From an uncultured Lachnospiraceae bacterium (lineage in GTDB: Bacteria; Bacillota; Clostridia; Lachnospirales; Lachnospiraceae): a DNA stretch of 36,163 bases. Under the pieces are notes generated by a model. The model was not told the DNA's origin. It did not search any database and was given only the letters and a program-made list of their open reading frames with translations. The position numbers and the translations under genes are program-made. The DNA lies in NCBI GenBank assembly GCA_902766825.1, contig CACXFB010000063.1:1-36163 (forward strand). Reading direction: 5' to 3'. Of the stretch, positions 1-8,852 are shown in pieces; within the stretch, counting starts at the first letter, position 1, and every line of letters starts with the position of its first letter.

Positions 1-10
1 ACGATTTATT

Positions 11-98
11 GCAGTTGGACTATCATAATGTTTCCTCTTATGTTTACACCTTAGACTCCCGGACTTTGCGTCACAACGTTTCCATTGATTTGCCATTT
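11..98 (-). promoter_or_regulatory. Cyclic-di-GMP-I (GEMM-I) riboswitch aptamer
   Basis: Read on the minus strand, this stretch has the ordered landmarks of the GEMM-I aptamer: GGCAAA (94 to 89), a short stem CAAUG-GAAA-CGUUG capped by the GAAA tetraloop, the near-invariant GACGCAAAG, then CCGGGAGUCUAAGG, a variable stem, and AUGAUAGUCC with CAACUGC at the 3' end. The CUAAGG and AUGAUAG strands are the expected tetraloop-receptor side. The base I align with Vc2 G20 is G, which fits c-di-GMP rather than cGAMP. It reads leftward, so its expression platform and target gene lie outside the window. The identification is made by eye against the known consensus. Confidence 0.88.
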
Positions 99-110
99 AT
101 ATATCCCATT

Positions 111-185
111 ATTATATTTTATTATCCATGCTCGTATTTTGTTGCTTCCTAAAAAATTTTAACAACATCCCCTCCTTTTTGTCAA
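111..185 (-). promoter_or_regulatory. Candidate promoter(s) for the riboswitch transcript
   Basis: Two possibilities are visible on the minus strand. A perfect TATAAT lies at 116-111, about 13 bases before the aptamer, but has no good -35. A perfect TTGACA at 185-180 is followed after 17 bases by TTAAAA (162-157), a weak -10. Otherwise positions 99-243 hold no gene that I can support. Confidence 0.35.
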
Positions 186-243
186 GTATTTCATTTCCAT
201 GCCCCCCATTTATGGATGTGTCTGATCCTTGCGTTGAGTCAAT

Positions 244-307
244 GGGTGAATCAGTAAGAACCGTCCCCTGTTTCAGTTTTGGAACGAAGAACCGTCCCCC
301 GTTTCAC
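244..307. repeat. GC-rich AACCGTCCCC repeat, direct-repeat form
   Basis: Two direct copies of a GAACCGTCCCC(C/T)GTTTCA unit occur at about 256-275 and 285-306. The second copy plus the preceding TTTTGG is almost identical to one half of the palindrome at 25341-25410. The unit contains the ylmH stop codon (TGA at 306-304), so the element abuts or slightly overlaps the gene's 3' end. It is much more GC-rich than its surroundings and resembles repeats scattered through clostridial genomes. Mobility is inferred, not seen. Confidence 0.8.
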
Positions 308-1065
308 CACACCCCAACTTTTGCGTTGCATCTGCCTTTTCTTGAGATGCTCTTAACGCCTTCAAACACAAATCTTCCGTAACCTCTTACCGAGACTATG
401 TCCCCTTCCTTAAGCGCGCCTTTGCCGGTGACGCATTGTCTTGAATTGATGTATACCTTTCCGGCACCGATTAGTTCTTTTGCTGCGTTTCTTGACAGCT
501 TAAATACCTCGCCAAGAACTGCATCAAGCCTTTCGGATGCAACATTTATCAACATTTCGGTGACTTTATCCACATAAATTTTAGGAATATTGTCAATTAC
601 TTCACAGTTAACGCTTGTGTGCTTTACTCTTGTAAGATTTCGTTCTATGAACGGTGCCATTTCCTCCAGGCACACGATAAATGCTTCATTGTCGCCTACA
701 ACAATGTCCCCTAGCACTTCTCTTTTGATTCCAAGATTAATTAAGGCTCCGAGAAAATCCCTGTGGGTCAACTCATCCGCAAATTTTTTGTTTAGCGGTT
801 TTATGTGTATAAATGAAATTGGAAATGAAGGTGCATAGCCAAATGCATCCTCATTTCCAAACATTATCATGGCACGTTCGCTGTTGTCATACCCGCCGTA
901 AACTTTGTAAAAATCCTCACTGCAGATATCCTTTTTGTTGTTATAAAAAAGTGATATCTGTGCCATGTTAAGAAAGTCCGTGAAGGTATATACGTTCTTG
1001 TTCCATGCCGTATTTGCAAGGTCCTTAAGCCTTTTTATAAAAAAATCATCTTCATTAACACTCAT
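304..1065 (-). CDS. ylmH: YlmH-family S4-domain RNA-binding protein
   Basis: This 253-residue protein has the YlmH layout: an N-terminal domain (about 1-80), a middle domain with the conserved [17 protein letters not shown] segment (about 105-125), and a C-terminal S4 RNA-binding domain (about 180-245, with [17 protein letters not shown]). Bacillus YlmH sits in the cell-division/ylm cluster and has been reported to bind stalled 50S-peptidyl-tRNA complexes as a ribosome quality control factor. Here it follows clpB: its ATG overlaps the clpB stop by 11 bases and has no clear ribosome binding site, so translational coupling is likely. Its stop codon lies inside the AACCGTCCCC repeat, but the protein length is normal. 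The function is inferred from the family. Confidence 0.85.
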   Translation of the reverse strand: MSVNEDDFFIKRLKDLANTAWNKNVYTFTDFLNMAQISLFYNNKKDICSEDFYKVYGGYDNSERAMIMFGNEDAFGYAPSFPISFIHIKPLNKKFADELTHRDFLGALINLGIKREVLGDIVVGDNEAFIVCLEEMAPFIERNLTRVKHTSVNCEVIDNIPKIYVDKVTEMLINVASERLDAVLGEVFKLSRNAAKELIGAGKVYINSRQCVTGKGALKEGDIVSVRGYGRFVFEGVKSISRKGRCNAKVGVW

Positions 1066-3664
1066 TGTCGTTATGTTCTACCGTACCGTCAAGACGACCA
1101 TCTTTGGCATCTATAACTATCGTATCTGTGACATCCACCATATCCGCCAACATCATCTTTGCTGCTAACGTCTCCACATTCTTTTGCAGATATCTCTTAA
1201 GTGGTCTTGCCCCGTACACGCCGTCATAAGCTTCATTTACAATAAGCTCTTTTGCCGCATCCGTCAGTCTGATACTAATCTCCTTGTCTGCTATTCTTTC
1301 ATTAATCTGAGTTATCTGCAAATCCATTATGGCATTTACGTCGGCCTTTGACAACGGCTTAAACATAATTATCTCATCAAGACGGTTCAAAAATTCTGGT
1401 CTGAAGCTTCCTCTAAGTTCATTCATTACAAGCTTTTCGCACTCTTTGTCAATATCTCCGGTTCTCTCAATTGACTCAAGAAGATATGGTGCTCCAAGGT
1501 TGGAGGTCAGTATAATGATTGTGTTTTTAAAGTCTACCGTCCTGCCCTGTGAGTCCGTGATTCGTCCGTCATCAAGCACCTGAAGGAGCACATTAAACAC
1601 ATCCGGATGAGCTTTTTCAACTTCATCGAAAAGGATAACCGAATAAGGCTTTCTTCTTACAGCCTCGGTAAGCTGACCGCCTTCCTCGTATCCTACATAT
1701 CCTGGAGGTGCTCCGATAAGTCGTGCCACACTGTACTTCTCCATGTACTCACTCATATCTATACGAACCATGTTCTGTTCGTTATCAAACAGGCTGGCTG
1801 CAAGTGCTTTTGCAAGCTCTGTCTTACCAACACCTGTAGGTCCAAGGAACAAAAATGAACCAATCGGCTTGCCCGGATCTTTTATTCCTGCTTTTGAACG
1901 GATAATCGCCTCGGCAACTTTCTCAACTCCCTCATCCTGGCCAATAACTCTCTTATGAAGTTCATCTCCAAGGCCAAGTACTTTGCTTCTCTCACTCTGG
2001 GTAAGCTTTGTGACAGGGATACCGGTCCATCTTGATATAATACCTGCAATCTCCGCTGCGGTAACGTTCTCATGAAGTCCGACTTCATCATCACCTGCTG
2101 CCTCATTTTTGCTTTCAAATGATGCCAGTTCTTTTTCAAGTTCCGGAAGTCTTCCGTACTGAAGTCTCGCAGCCGTGTTAAGGTCATAGTCTCTCTTTGC
2201 AATCTCAATCTGACCCTTAACCTGTTCAATCTCCTCCTTTATCTGTCTTACTCTTTCATTCTTCTGCTTGCCGGCATCCCACTTTGCCTTCGCAGTTGCA
2301 AATTCTTCTCTTAAAACCGAAAGCTCTTTGCTAAGATTCTCAAGACGCTCACGACTAAGCCTGTCATCCTCATTTTTAAGAGCCTCCTCCTCAATCTCCA
2401 TTCGCATTATCTTACGTTGGATATCATCAATCTCGGTAGGCAGTGAATTAAGCTGTGTCTTAACAAGTGCGCACGCTTCATCCACTAAGTCGATTGCCTT
2501 ATCAGGCAAAAATCTGTCACTGATGTAACGCTGTGACAAAACTGCCGCGCTGACAAGTGCACCATCATTAATTCTTACTCCGTGGAAAACTTCGTATCTT
2601 TCCTTGAGTCCTCTAAGTATCGCTATAGTATCCTCAACTGTCGGTTCATCAACCATAACAGGCTGGAAACGTCTCTCAAGTGCCGCATCCTTCTCGATGT
2701 ACTTTCAGTACTCATTAAGTGTGGTTGCTCCGATACAGTGAAGCTCACCTCTTGCAAGCATCGGCTTAAGCATGTTGCCTGCATCCATCGCTCCTTCAGT
2801 CTTACCGGCACCGACAATCGTATGAAGCTCATCGATAAATAATATTATACTGCCCTGTGAATCTCTTACCTCTTCAAGCACGGCTTTGAGTCTCTCTTCA
2901 AACTCACCACGGTACTTCGCCCCTGCCACAAGCGAGCCCATATCAAGTGCAAATATCTTCTTATCCTTAAGGTTATCCGGAACGTCACCCGCCACAATTC
3001 TCTGGGCAAGACCTTCAACAATTGCCGTCTTACCAACACCCGGTTCACCGATAAGAACCGGATTGTTCTTTGACTTTCTTGAAAGAATTCTTATTGCATT
3101 ACGAATCTGTTCATCCCTTCCGATAACCGGGTCAAGCTTTTGTTCCCTTGCTCTTTGCACAAGATCGTATCCGTATTTATTAAGAGTATCATAAGTCTCC
3201 TCTGGATTATCCGACATAACCTTCTTACCTCCTCTTATCTGGGCAAGTGCCTTAAGAAAGCTCTCCCTGTTAATACCGTACTTCTTCATAAGCTTTGATA
3301 TGTCACCATCCCCATGCTTAATAATGCTAAGCATAAGATGTTCAACTGACACATACTCATCGCCCATGGCCTTTGCCTCATCGTCTGCATATATAAGAAC
3401 CTTGTTAAGAGCATTGCCTATATAAGTCTTTACATCACCGCTCACCTTCGGTCTCTTTGCAAGAATATCCGCAACATCCTGTCTGAATGCATCCGCATCT
3501 ATATCCATCTTGCCGATAAGATTGTAAATGAGACTGTCCGTAAGATTCAAAAGACACATAAGAAGGTGTGCCGGCACAAGCTCCTGATGCCCATAATCAT
3601 ATGCCAACTTCTCACAATCCGATAACGCCTGCATTGAATTCTGTGTAAATTTATTAATGTTCAT
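1055..3664 (-). pseudogene. clpB: ClpB disaggregase, interrupted by an in-frame TGA
   Basis: ClpB is a hexameric AAA+ chaperone that works with DnaK to dissolve protein aggregates in the cytoplasm. All domains are present in one frame: N domain (1-145), NBD1 with Walker A GEPGVGKT (about 206) and Walker [10 protein letters not shown], the coiled-coil M domain, and NBD2 with GPTGVGKT and the [20 protein letters not shown] segment. The frame is broken only by TGA at 2707-2705, where ClpB proteins have arginine ([20 protein letters not shown]). Read through, the product is about 869 residues, a normal length. The first half would be a 319-residue NBD1 fragment; the second could restart at ATG 2656 but has no ribosome binding site there. 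I chose ATG 3664 over 3670 because AGGTGG lies 7 bases upstream. True nonsense mutation, readthrough and sequencing error cannot be told apart here. Confidence 0.85.
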
Positions 3665-3759
3665 AAACATCCCACCTTTCTTCTTTCATAAATTAATCTT
3701 ATTCATTACTCAATCTCTTCACTACTTTATAATGTCTTTTCTTTGTTTGTTCTATAACT

Positions 3760-3787
3760 AATATAACACCTATATCAACTTTGTCAA
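3760..3787 (-). promoter_or_regulatory. Candidate clpB promoter
   Basis: Minus-strand TTGACA (3787-3782), a 16-base spacer and TATATT (3765-3760) lie about 100 bases upstream of the clpB start. GTTGA repeats overlap the -35 region and an ATATGTTGA repeat lies just upstream. These recall the CtsR half-site, but the spacing does not fit the CtsR consensus. No CIRCE element was found. Confidence 0.55.
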
Positions 3788-3932
3788 CATATAAAATGTT
3801 CAACATATTACATTATTGTTAACTTTCCACAACACCATCTTATTATTCCTCGTTTCTTTATGTACTTTTACCAAAAAATGTGGTATACTATCAGCGTAGC
3901 GGCTTATTTAAAGATAAGAAAGGCATGATACA

Positions 3933-6900
3933 GTGAAAAAACACAACAAGTTATCACTTATAACCATATCATTAATCGTATTTGCTCTGGTTATATCATA
4001 CCTTAGCATCGCGTCATATATTAACACCGTTAATAATGGCATTGAAAAGACAGATACAACCATTAAGAACAACTACGATATATATAACAGCGCCGAGACA
4101 GCCAATTTTAACAACGTCATTCATGACACAGTTGGGCTTGTTAAAAGTATATCAAGGCATGAAGAGGAACTGACGCAATCTAATGGTTCTACTCATATAA
4201 CAAGCTTTGACGAACATCATTTTAACGGCGTGGATAAAGGGCTCATTCCGACATATGCAGATTTTGTCACAAAAGAACAGCTTGACGAATTCGCAAAAAG
4301 TTTTACGCCGGATAGTACCCCTTACTTGCTGTGCGACAAATTTGCAAACAACCCGACGGTGCCTACCCTTATATATAACGAAGCAGGCAGCCGTGAATTT
4401 ATTTTTCTTAATCCTTGCATTGACACCAGCAAATATACTGCGGTTGTCGCCCATTATGATGCAGACACTTATGCAAAAAAACTTCTTTCCTGCCCAATCA
4501 TAGAGCAGGGTGAATATTCTTTGTTTTCAACAAACTTCTATACACTGTACAGATACGAGCCAAAAGAAGACTCTCTAACTCTTTTCCCGAATTATCACTC
4601 TGATGAGCTTTACGAATTATCCGATAACTCCGCAGATGAAAATGAAATAATTACCGCTGACATAGAACAAGGCAAATCCGGAACTCTTGATGTAAGAAAT
4701 CAAAACGACACTAAAGAATTCCGTCTGTATTATAGTCCTCTTACACTAGCTGAATGTCAAACTGCGGATTTGTATTCATTCATTCTTGTGCCTAATTCTT
4801 CAGGGCTTACATCAAGCATGATCAGCGAAGCAGACAATAAAGCATTACAACTTTCAGTTCTACTTCTTTCATTGTATTTAACAATTGCCATTGCAGTTTT
4901 CTTTCTCCATAACTACTATAATAAACGTCAGGATAAATCTGACCGCGAAGTAGAGATTGAGACAAGAAGATTCTACTCTATAATAAGCTATAGCCGCTGG
5001 CTTATCTGGGAATACAATTTCTCCACGAGCGAATTTTCATTCATCACGGAACGCAACAATCCGCCGATGCTTATCGCTCAATACAAAAACTATATACTTC
5101 ATAACAATCTAATATTGTCAGATGACATTAAAATTTTTGATTCACTTATGGAGCATCTGCAAAACGGAGATAAGGAGTTTCACGAACAATTTAGGATTCT
5201 TTATAATACATCTGATTACCACTGGTACAGTTTTGACGGCTACACAATATTCGATGATGCCGGCAATCCTGTAACAGCACAGATTATTGCTTCCGATATA
5301 GACGAGCATCAAAAAGAACTTGAGCGTGCAAAGAACTCCTCTGAACACGATCCTCTGACAAGGGTATATAATCTCAATGCAATAAGAGAACATACCAGCG
5401 TATTTTTCGGGAACGACAACACTTCTATGAAACATGCATTTGTGCTCGTGGATTTTGATAACTTCAGGCTTGTAAATGATAATTACGGACAAGCCTTCGG
5501 TGATGCAATTCTTATTGACTTTACAGGCAGACTCTCTTCAATAACAGGAAATAACGACTTAATCGGTCATGTAAGCGCGGACAAATTCATCCTTTGTCTT
5601 TACAATATCCCGAACCTTGACTATGTAAAAGAAATATCAGAAAAAATATTATCTTTTAACATGTTTAATAACTTCCTGTTAGAAGAAGACAATGAGCTGT
5701 TTTTAACCTGTTCAATAGGTATTGCCATTTGTCCGGACAATGCTGATAATTTTGAAGACATGATGAACGCCATTGACATTGCTTTATGCCACGCCAAAAA
5801 CAACGGTCGCAACCGCTATGTAATATATGACACTTCTCTTGCAGATATTCGTACCGGAAAAAGCCTTCTTTCCCTAACAGGAAGAACAGCAACCGGAGCT
5901 CAAAAAACATCTGTAGATAACGACCTTGTATTCAATGTCGTAGACATTCTGTCTGAATCAAAAGAACTTAACGCATCACTTCCGATGGCACTGTCCCTCA
6001 TCGGCAATTACTATGCATTGGACCAGATTGGAATTGTTGAGTACAGCAATAATTCCATGACCGCCGTCATGACACATTCATGGCACAGCAATTATTTTGA
6101 ACGCTTCTCCAAAGAGATAACAACTCTTGACCAGAAAGTAGACGAAAGCATTGCAAAATTCCGTGACAACGAAGATGAAGTTTTTTGCACTAACAACATA
6201 GACTACTCTACCATAGAGGACGGCAGACTTAGCGATGTTTTAAAATGTGCAGCAATTCAAAGCATTTACCAGTGTGCCATCTCCGACAACCGCCAGAATA
6301 AAGGTTATATATTTGCCATATCAAAAGATGTGGTTGACTGGCATGGTCACATTAAAGATACAATGACACTCCTCTCCAAGATAATCGGAGGCTACATCAA
6401 TAAATATCGTTATCAGGAAAACGTGATGAAGCTTGTCCAGACAGATATGCTCACAGGAAGCGACAACCTTATGACCTTCTCCGCCAAAGCATCAGCTCTT
6501 ATAGCAACGGAAAAAACGAGCCGCTTTGCAATGATATATCTTGATATCAATAAATTTAAACTCGTAAATGACAAATACGGATACAGCATCGGAGACAACG
6601 TTCTTATAACATTGTCCGACATTATAAAAAAATTTATTGATGAAAAAGAACTGTTCGCTCATGTGGACGCCGATAAATTCGTAATCCTGACCTATTTTAA
6701 GGGCATGAGTGATTTCGATTCCAGAATAATGACCCTGTTTAAAAATTTCACCGATGTGATTAAGAACGATATCGGCTATAGAATATCCCTTATTGCAGGT
6801 GTATGCCTGATACAGGATGACATCGATATATCCGCTGCCATCGACAGAGCCAACATCGCAAGAAAGAGTATTAAAGAGCACCACAACACAACTTATGAAA

Positions 6901-7700
6901 TCTTCAGTGATTCAATGAAGAGCGAACTTATTCTAAAAAATGATATTGAAAACTCCATGGAGGCAGCTCTTGACAACGGCGAATTCAAAGTTTACTACCA
7001 GCCAAAGACCAATATCTTCACAAACAAAATATGTGGAAGCGAAGCTTTGGTGCGCTGGAACCGCCCGGATTCTGGAATTGTATCTCCCGGCGTATTCATA
7101 CCTATTTTTGAGGAAAACGGTTTTGTCGTAAATGTAGATTATTTTGTGTTTGAAAAAGTATGTAAGACTTTAAGAACTCTTATGGACAAAGGTGTCAAAG
7201 TATATCCGGTATCGGTTAACTTCTCCCGTGTCCACTTAAAGAGTAACGATATACTTTTAAAACTCAAAGAAACAACTGACCGCTACAAAATCGATCCTTC
7301 ATATATTGAAGTTGAGATTACTGAAAGTGCACTTAGCGAGGGAGACGATTTCACTCCAGCTTTATTAAATGAGATTAAAAAGATGGGATTCAAGCTTTCA
7401 ATGGATGACTTTGGATGTGGATTATCATCTCTTAATTCACTCAGAAAATTCCCATTCGATATCCTTAAGCTGGACAAGGAATTCTTCAACAAAGACGGTA
7501 TCGGTGAGAAAGAACAAATCGTTGTGACTAACGTAGTAAACCTTGCAAAACAGCTTAACATGTCAATCATTGCTGAGGGAATAGAAACAGCCGAACAGCT
7601 CGATTTCCTTCGTTCAATCAACTGCTCGGTAGTTCAAGGTTACGTATATTCACCACCGATTCCGGAAGAGAGATTTATAAAAGAATACTTAGAGCAGTAA
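3933..7700 (+). CDS. Membrane GGDEF-GAF-GGDEF-EAL cyclic-di-GMP phosphodiesterase
   Basis: This 1255-residue protein starts at GTG 3933, with AAGAAAGG upstream. It has a membrane helix (7-29), an extracytoplasmic sensor region (30-304), a second helix (305-327), a PAS-like domain (345-460), GGDEF 1 (472-635), a GAF-like region (663-820), GGDEF 2 (837-990) and EAL (1005-1250). Both GGDEF signatures are degenerate (VSADKF at 547, VDADKF at 911), so cyclase activity is unlikely. The EAL domain keeps the catalytic set: SEALVRW (1036), VNFS, EITES, MDDFG (1157), KLDKEFF and AEGIE. I infer a membrane sensor that hydrolyses c-di-GMP. The two GGDEF domains may bind GTP or serve as regulatory modules. 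It diverges from clpB and stands alone as a transcription unit, with a TATACT -10-like hexamer at 3884-3889 but no convincing -35. Confidence 0.9.
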   Translation: MKKHNKLSLITISLIVFALVISYLSIASYINTVNNGIEKTDTTIKNNYDIYNSAETANFNNVIHDTVGLVKSISRHEEELTQSNGSTHITSFDEHHFNGVDKGLIPTYADFVTKEQLDEFAKSFTPDSTPYLLCDKFANNPTVPTLIYNEAGSREFIFLNPCIDTSKYTAVVAHYDADTYAKKLLSCPIIEQGEYSLFSTNFYTLYRYEPKEDSLTLFPNYHSDELYELSDNSADENEIITADIEQGKSGTLDVRNQNDTKEFRLYYSPLTLAECQTADLYSFILVPNSSGLTSSMISEADNKALQLSVLLLSLYLTIAIAVFFLHNYYNKRQDKSDREVEIETRRFYSIISYSRWLIWEYNFSTSEFSFITERNNPPMLIAQYKNYILHNNLILSDDIKIFDSLMEHLQNGDKEFHEQFRILYNTSDYHWYSFDGYTIFDDAGNPVTAQIIASDIDEHQKELERAKNSSEHDPLTRVYNLNAIREHTSVFFGNDNTSMKHAFVLVDFDNFRLVNDNYGQAFGDAILIDFTGRLSSITGNNDLIGHVSADKFILCLYNIPNLDYVKEISEKILSFNMFNNFLLEEDNELFLTCSIGIAICPDNADNFEDMMNAIDIALCHAKNNGRNRYVIYDTSLADIRTGKSLLSLTGRTATGAQKTSVDNDLVFNVVDILSESKELNASLPMALSLIGNYYALDQIGIVEYSNNSMTAVMTHSWHSNYFERFSKEITTLDQKVDESIAKFRDNEDEVFCTNNIDYSTIEDGRLSDVLKCAAIQSIYQCAISDNRQNKGYIFAISKDVVDWHGHIKDTMTLLSKIIGGYINKYRYQENVMKLVQTDMLTGSDNLMTFSAKASALIATEKTSRFAMIYLDINKFKLVNDKYGYSIGDNVLITLSDIIKKFIDEKELFAHVDADKFVILTYFKGMSDFDSRIMTLFKNFTDVIKNDIGYRISLIAGVCLIQDDIDISAAIDRANIARKSIKEHHNTTYEIFSDSMKSELILKNDIENSMEAALDNGEFKVYYQPKTNIFTNKICGSEALVRWNRPDSGIVSPGVFIPIFEENGFVVNVDYFVFEKVCKTLRTLMDKGVKVYPVSVNFSRVHLKSNDILLKLKETTDRYKIDPSYIEVEITESALSEGDDFTPALLNEIKKMGFKLSMDDFGCGLSSLNSLRKFPFDILKLDKEFFNKDGIGEKEQIVVTNVVNLAKQLNMSIIAEGIETAEQLDFLRSINCSVVQGYVYSPPIPEERFIKEYLEQ

Positions 7701-7706
7701 CATTAA

Positions 7707-7756
7707 TCCTGCCACCGTCACAGTGTGAAAATCATGCTTTTACCGGTGGCAGGATG
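7707..7756. terminator. Bidirectional terminator between the EAL gene and the RluA-type gene
   Basis: A perfect 12-bp stem, ATCCTGCCACCG (7707-7718) with CGGTGGCAGGAT (7745-7756), is followed on the plus strand by GTTTTATTT. The loop contains the last codons of the convergent gene, so the hairpin serves the 3' ends of both genes. Confidence 0.7.
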
Positions 7757-8416
7757 TTTTATTTCAAGCCTTACGGCACATAATTTTAAGGTTCCCCTGG
7801 TACATTTTACATCACCGTCATATCCGTACCTTACATCGCCAACTATAGGCATCCCTGCATTAGCAAGCTGTGCTCTTATCTGATGATGTCTTCCCGTAAA
7901 TAATTCCACGTCAAGCTTCGCCACACATAACGCCCTGTCATAATCGCTTATGCGATATGTAAGCTTTGCATATTTTGCCCTGTCATCACCATTACCTGCA
8001 ATAAAAGTTTTATTTTCTCTCTTGTCGCTTATAAGGTAATTCTCAAGAACAATTTCTCTTCCCTCGTATTCATTATCAGCAATTGCCCTTCTCATATTTT
8101 CATTTTGAACATACACATCTGCCCTGTAAAACTTACAAAAATCATGTTCTCTCATAGCCTTGCTAAGCACTGCCGCACTCTTGTTGTTTTTGGCAAAGAG
8201 CGTGATTCCTTCCACCGGTCTGTCTAACCTGTTAATTATGGCAATGTAACTGTTCTCACCCTTTGCGGCCAGATAATTTCTGCACATGCTGACCATGTCC
8301 CTGTCCATGATTCTGTTGCTTTGAGACAACACTCCCGCAGGTTTCACACACACAAGAATGTGCTCGTCTTCATAAAGTATTTCTATCTTCTTTTCATTAT
8401 CAATATAATTATTCAT
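7718..8416 (-). CDS. RluA-family pseudouridine synthase
   Basis: This 232-residue protein belongs to the RluA/RsuA superfamily, which isomerises uridine to pseudouridine in rRNA or tRNA. It has the catalytic loop with Asp (INRLDRPVEG, the HRLDxxTSG motif of the family with changed flanks) and the second conserved block TGRHHQIRAQLANAGMPIVG followed by GDVRYG. There is no N-terminal S4 domain, as in the shorter members. I chose ATG 8416 rather than the upstream in-frame start because AAAGGATAAGG immediately precedes it. It starts 10 bases after the YolD-like stop, so it is probably the last gene of the minus-strand operon. The RNA target cannot be predicted. Confidence 0.82.
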   Translation of the reverse strand: MNNYIDNEKKIEILYEDEHILVCVKPAGVLSQSNRIMDRDMVSMCRNYLAAKGENSYIAIINRLDRPVEGITLFAKNNKSAAVLSKAMREHDFCKFYRADVYVQNENMRRAIADNEYEGREIVLENYLISDKRENKTFIAGNGDDRAKYAKLTYRISDYDRALCVAKLDVELFTGRHHQIRAQLANAGMPIVGDVRYGYDGDVKCTRGTLKLCAVRLEIKHPATGKSMIFTL

Positions 8417-8426
8417 CCTTATCCTT

Positions 8427-8852
8427 TCACTCTTTTGTCGCCTCTGCAGGCTCAATATTTTTTATCATGTCAATATCTATCAGTGTCCCGTCATCAAAAA
8501 TAATTCTTCTTTGGTAATCATCAATCCTCTTAATTACCCCCTCTGACCTCTTGTAACTTCCTCCGGCTTTACGTTCATCCGGCACAAAATAAGTTACGAC
8601 AACAGGCATCTTATTACCTTCCTCATCACACATTAGTGCCATTTTTAACTTTTCATCAAGCAGATCCTTCTCATTATCATCTAACTGCACGAAGCTTCCC
8701 GTAAGCCTTCCCGTCTCATCAATAGCATCACCAAAACCGGTCAGAGCCGCAAAAGGAGCAAACTGCGCCGCCCTATCTTCCATGGACATCGGAGGATGTT
8801 TTTTAGGAAAAGGATAAACCGTGTCAATTATATCATCATACTTATTATTCAT
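8427..8852 (-). CDS. YolD-like protein
   Basis: This 141-residue protein is of the YolD-like family, recognised by the N-terminal MSMEDRAAQFAPFAALTGF block (about 22-40) typical of clostridial members, and a C-terminal part with SEGVIKRIDDYQRRIIFDDG. YolD genes commonly sit next to UvrX/UmuC-type Y-family polymerases and are thought to work with them, perhaps like UmuD; the mechanism is not established. Here its ATG overlaps the polymerase stop by four bases (ATGA), so the two are translationally coupled. The acidic and basic residues are evenly mixed and no enzymatic motif is visible. Confidence 0.8.
   Translation of the reverse strand: MNNKYDDIIDTVYPFPKKHPPMSMEDRAAQFAPFAALTGFGDAIDETGRLTGSFVQLDDNEKDLLDEKLKMALMCDEEGNKMPVVVTYFVPDERKAGGSYKRSEGVIKRIDDYQRRIIFDDGTLIDIDMIKNIEPAEATKE

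Noticed and set aside
1055-3664. Genome-wide recoding of TGA as an amino acid
   Set aside because: Other intact genes here end in TGA at the expected family length, including ylmH, the SpoIIQ-like gene and the YolD-like gene, and the clpB position expects Arg, not Trp or Sec.
3760-3787. CtsR operator over the clpB promoter
   Set aside because: GTTGA repeats exist, but their spacing and flanks do not fit the tandem heptad of CtsR, and no CIRCE element is present.
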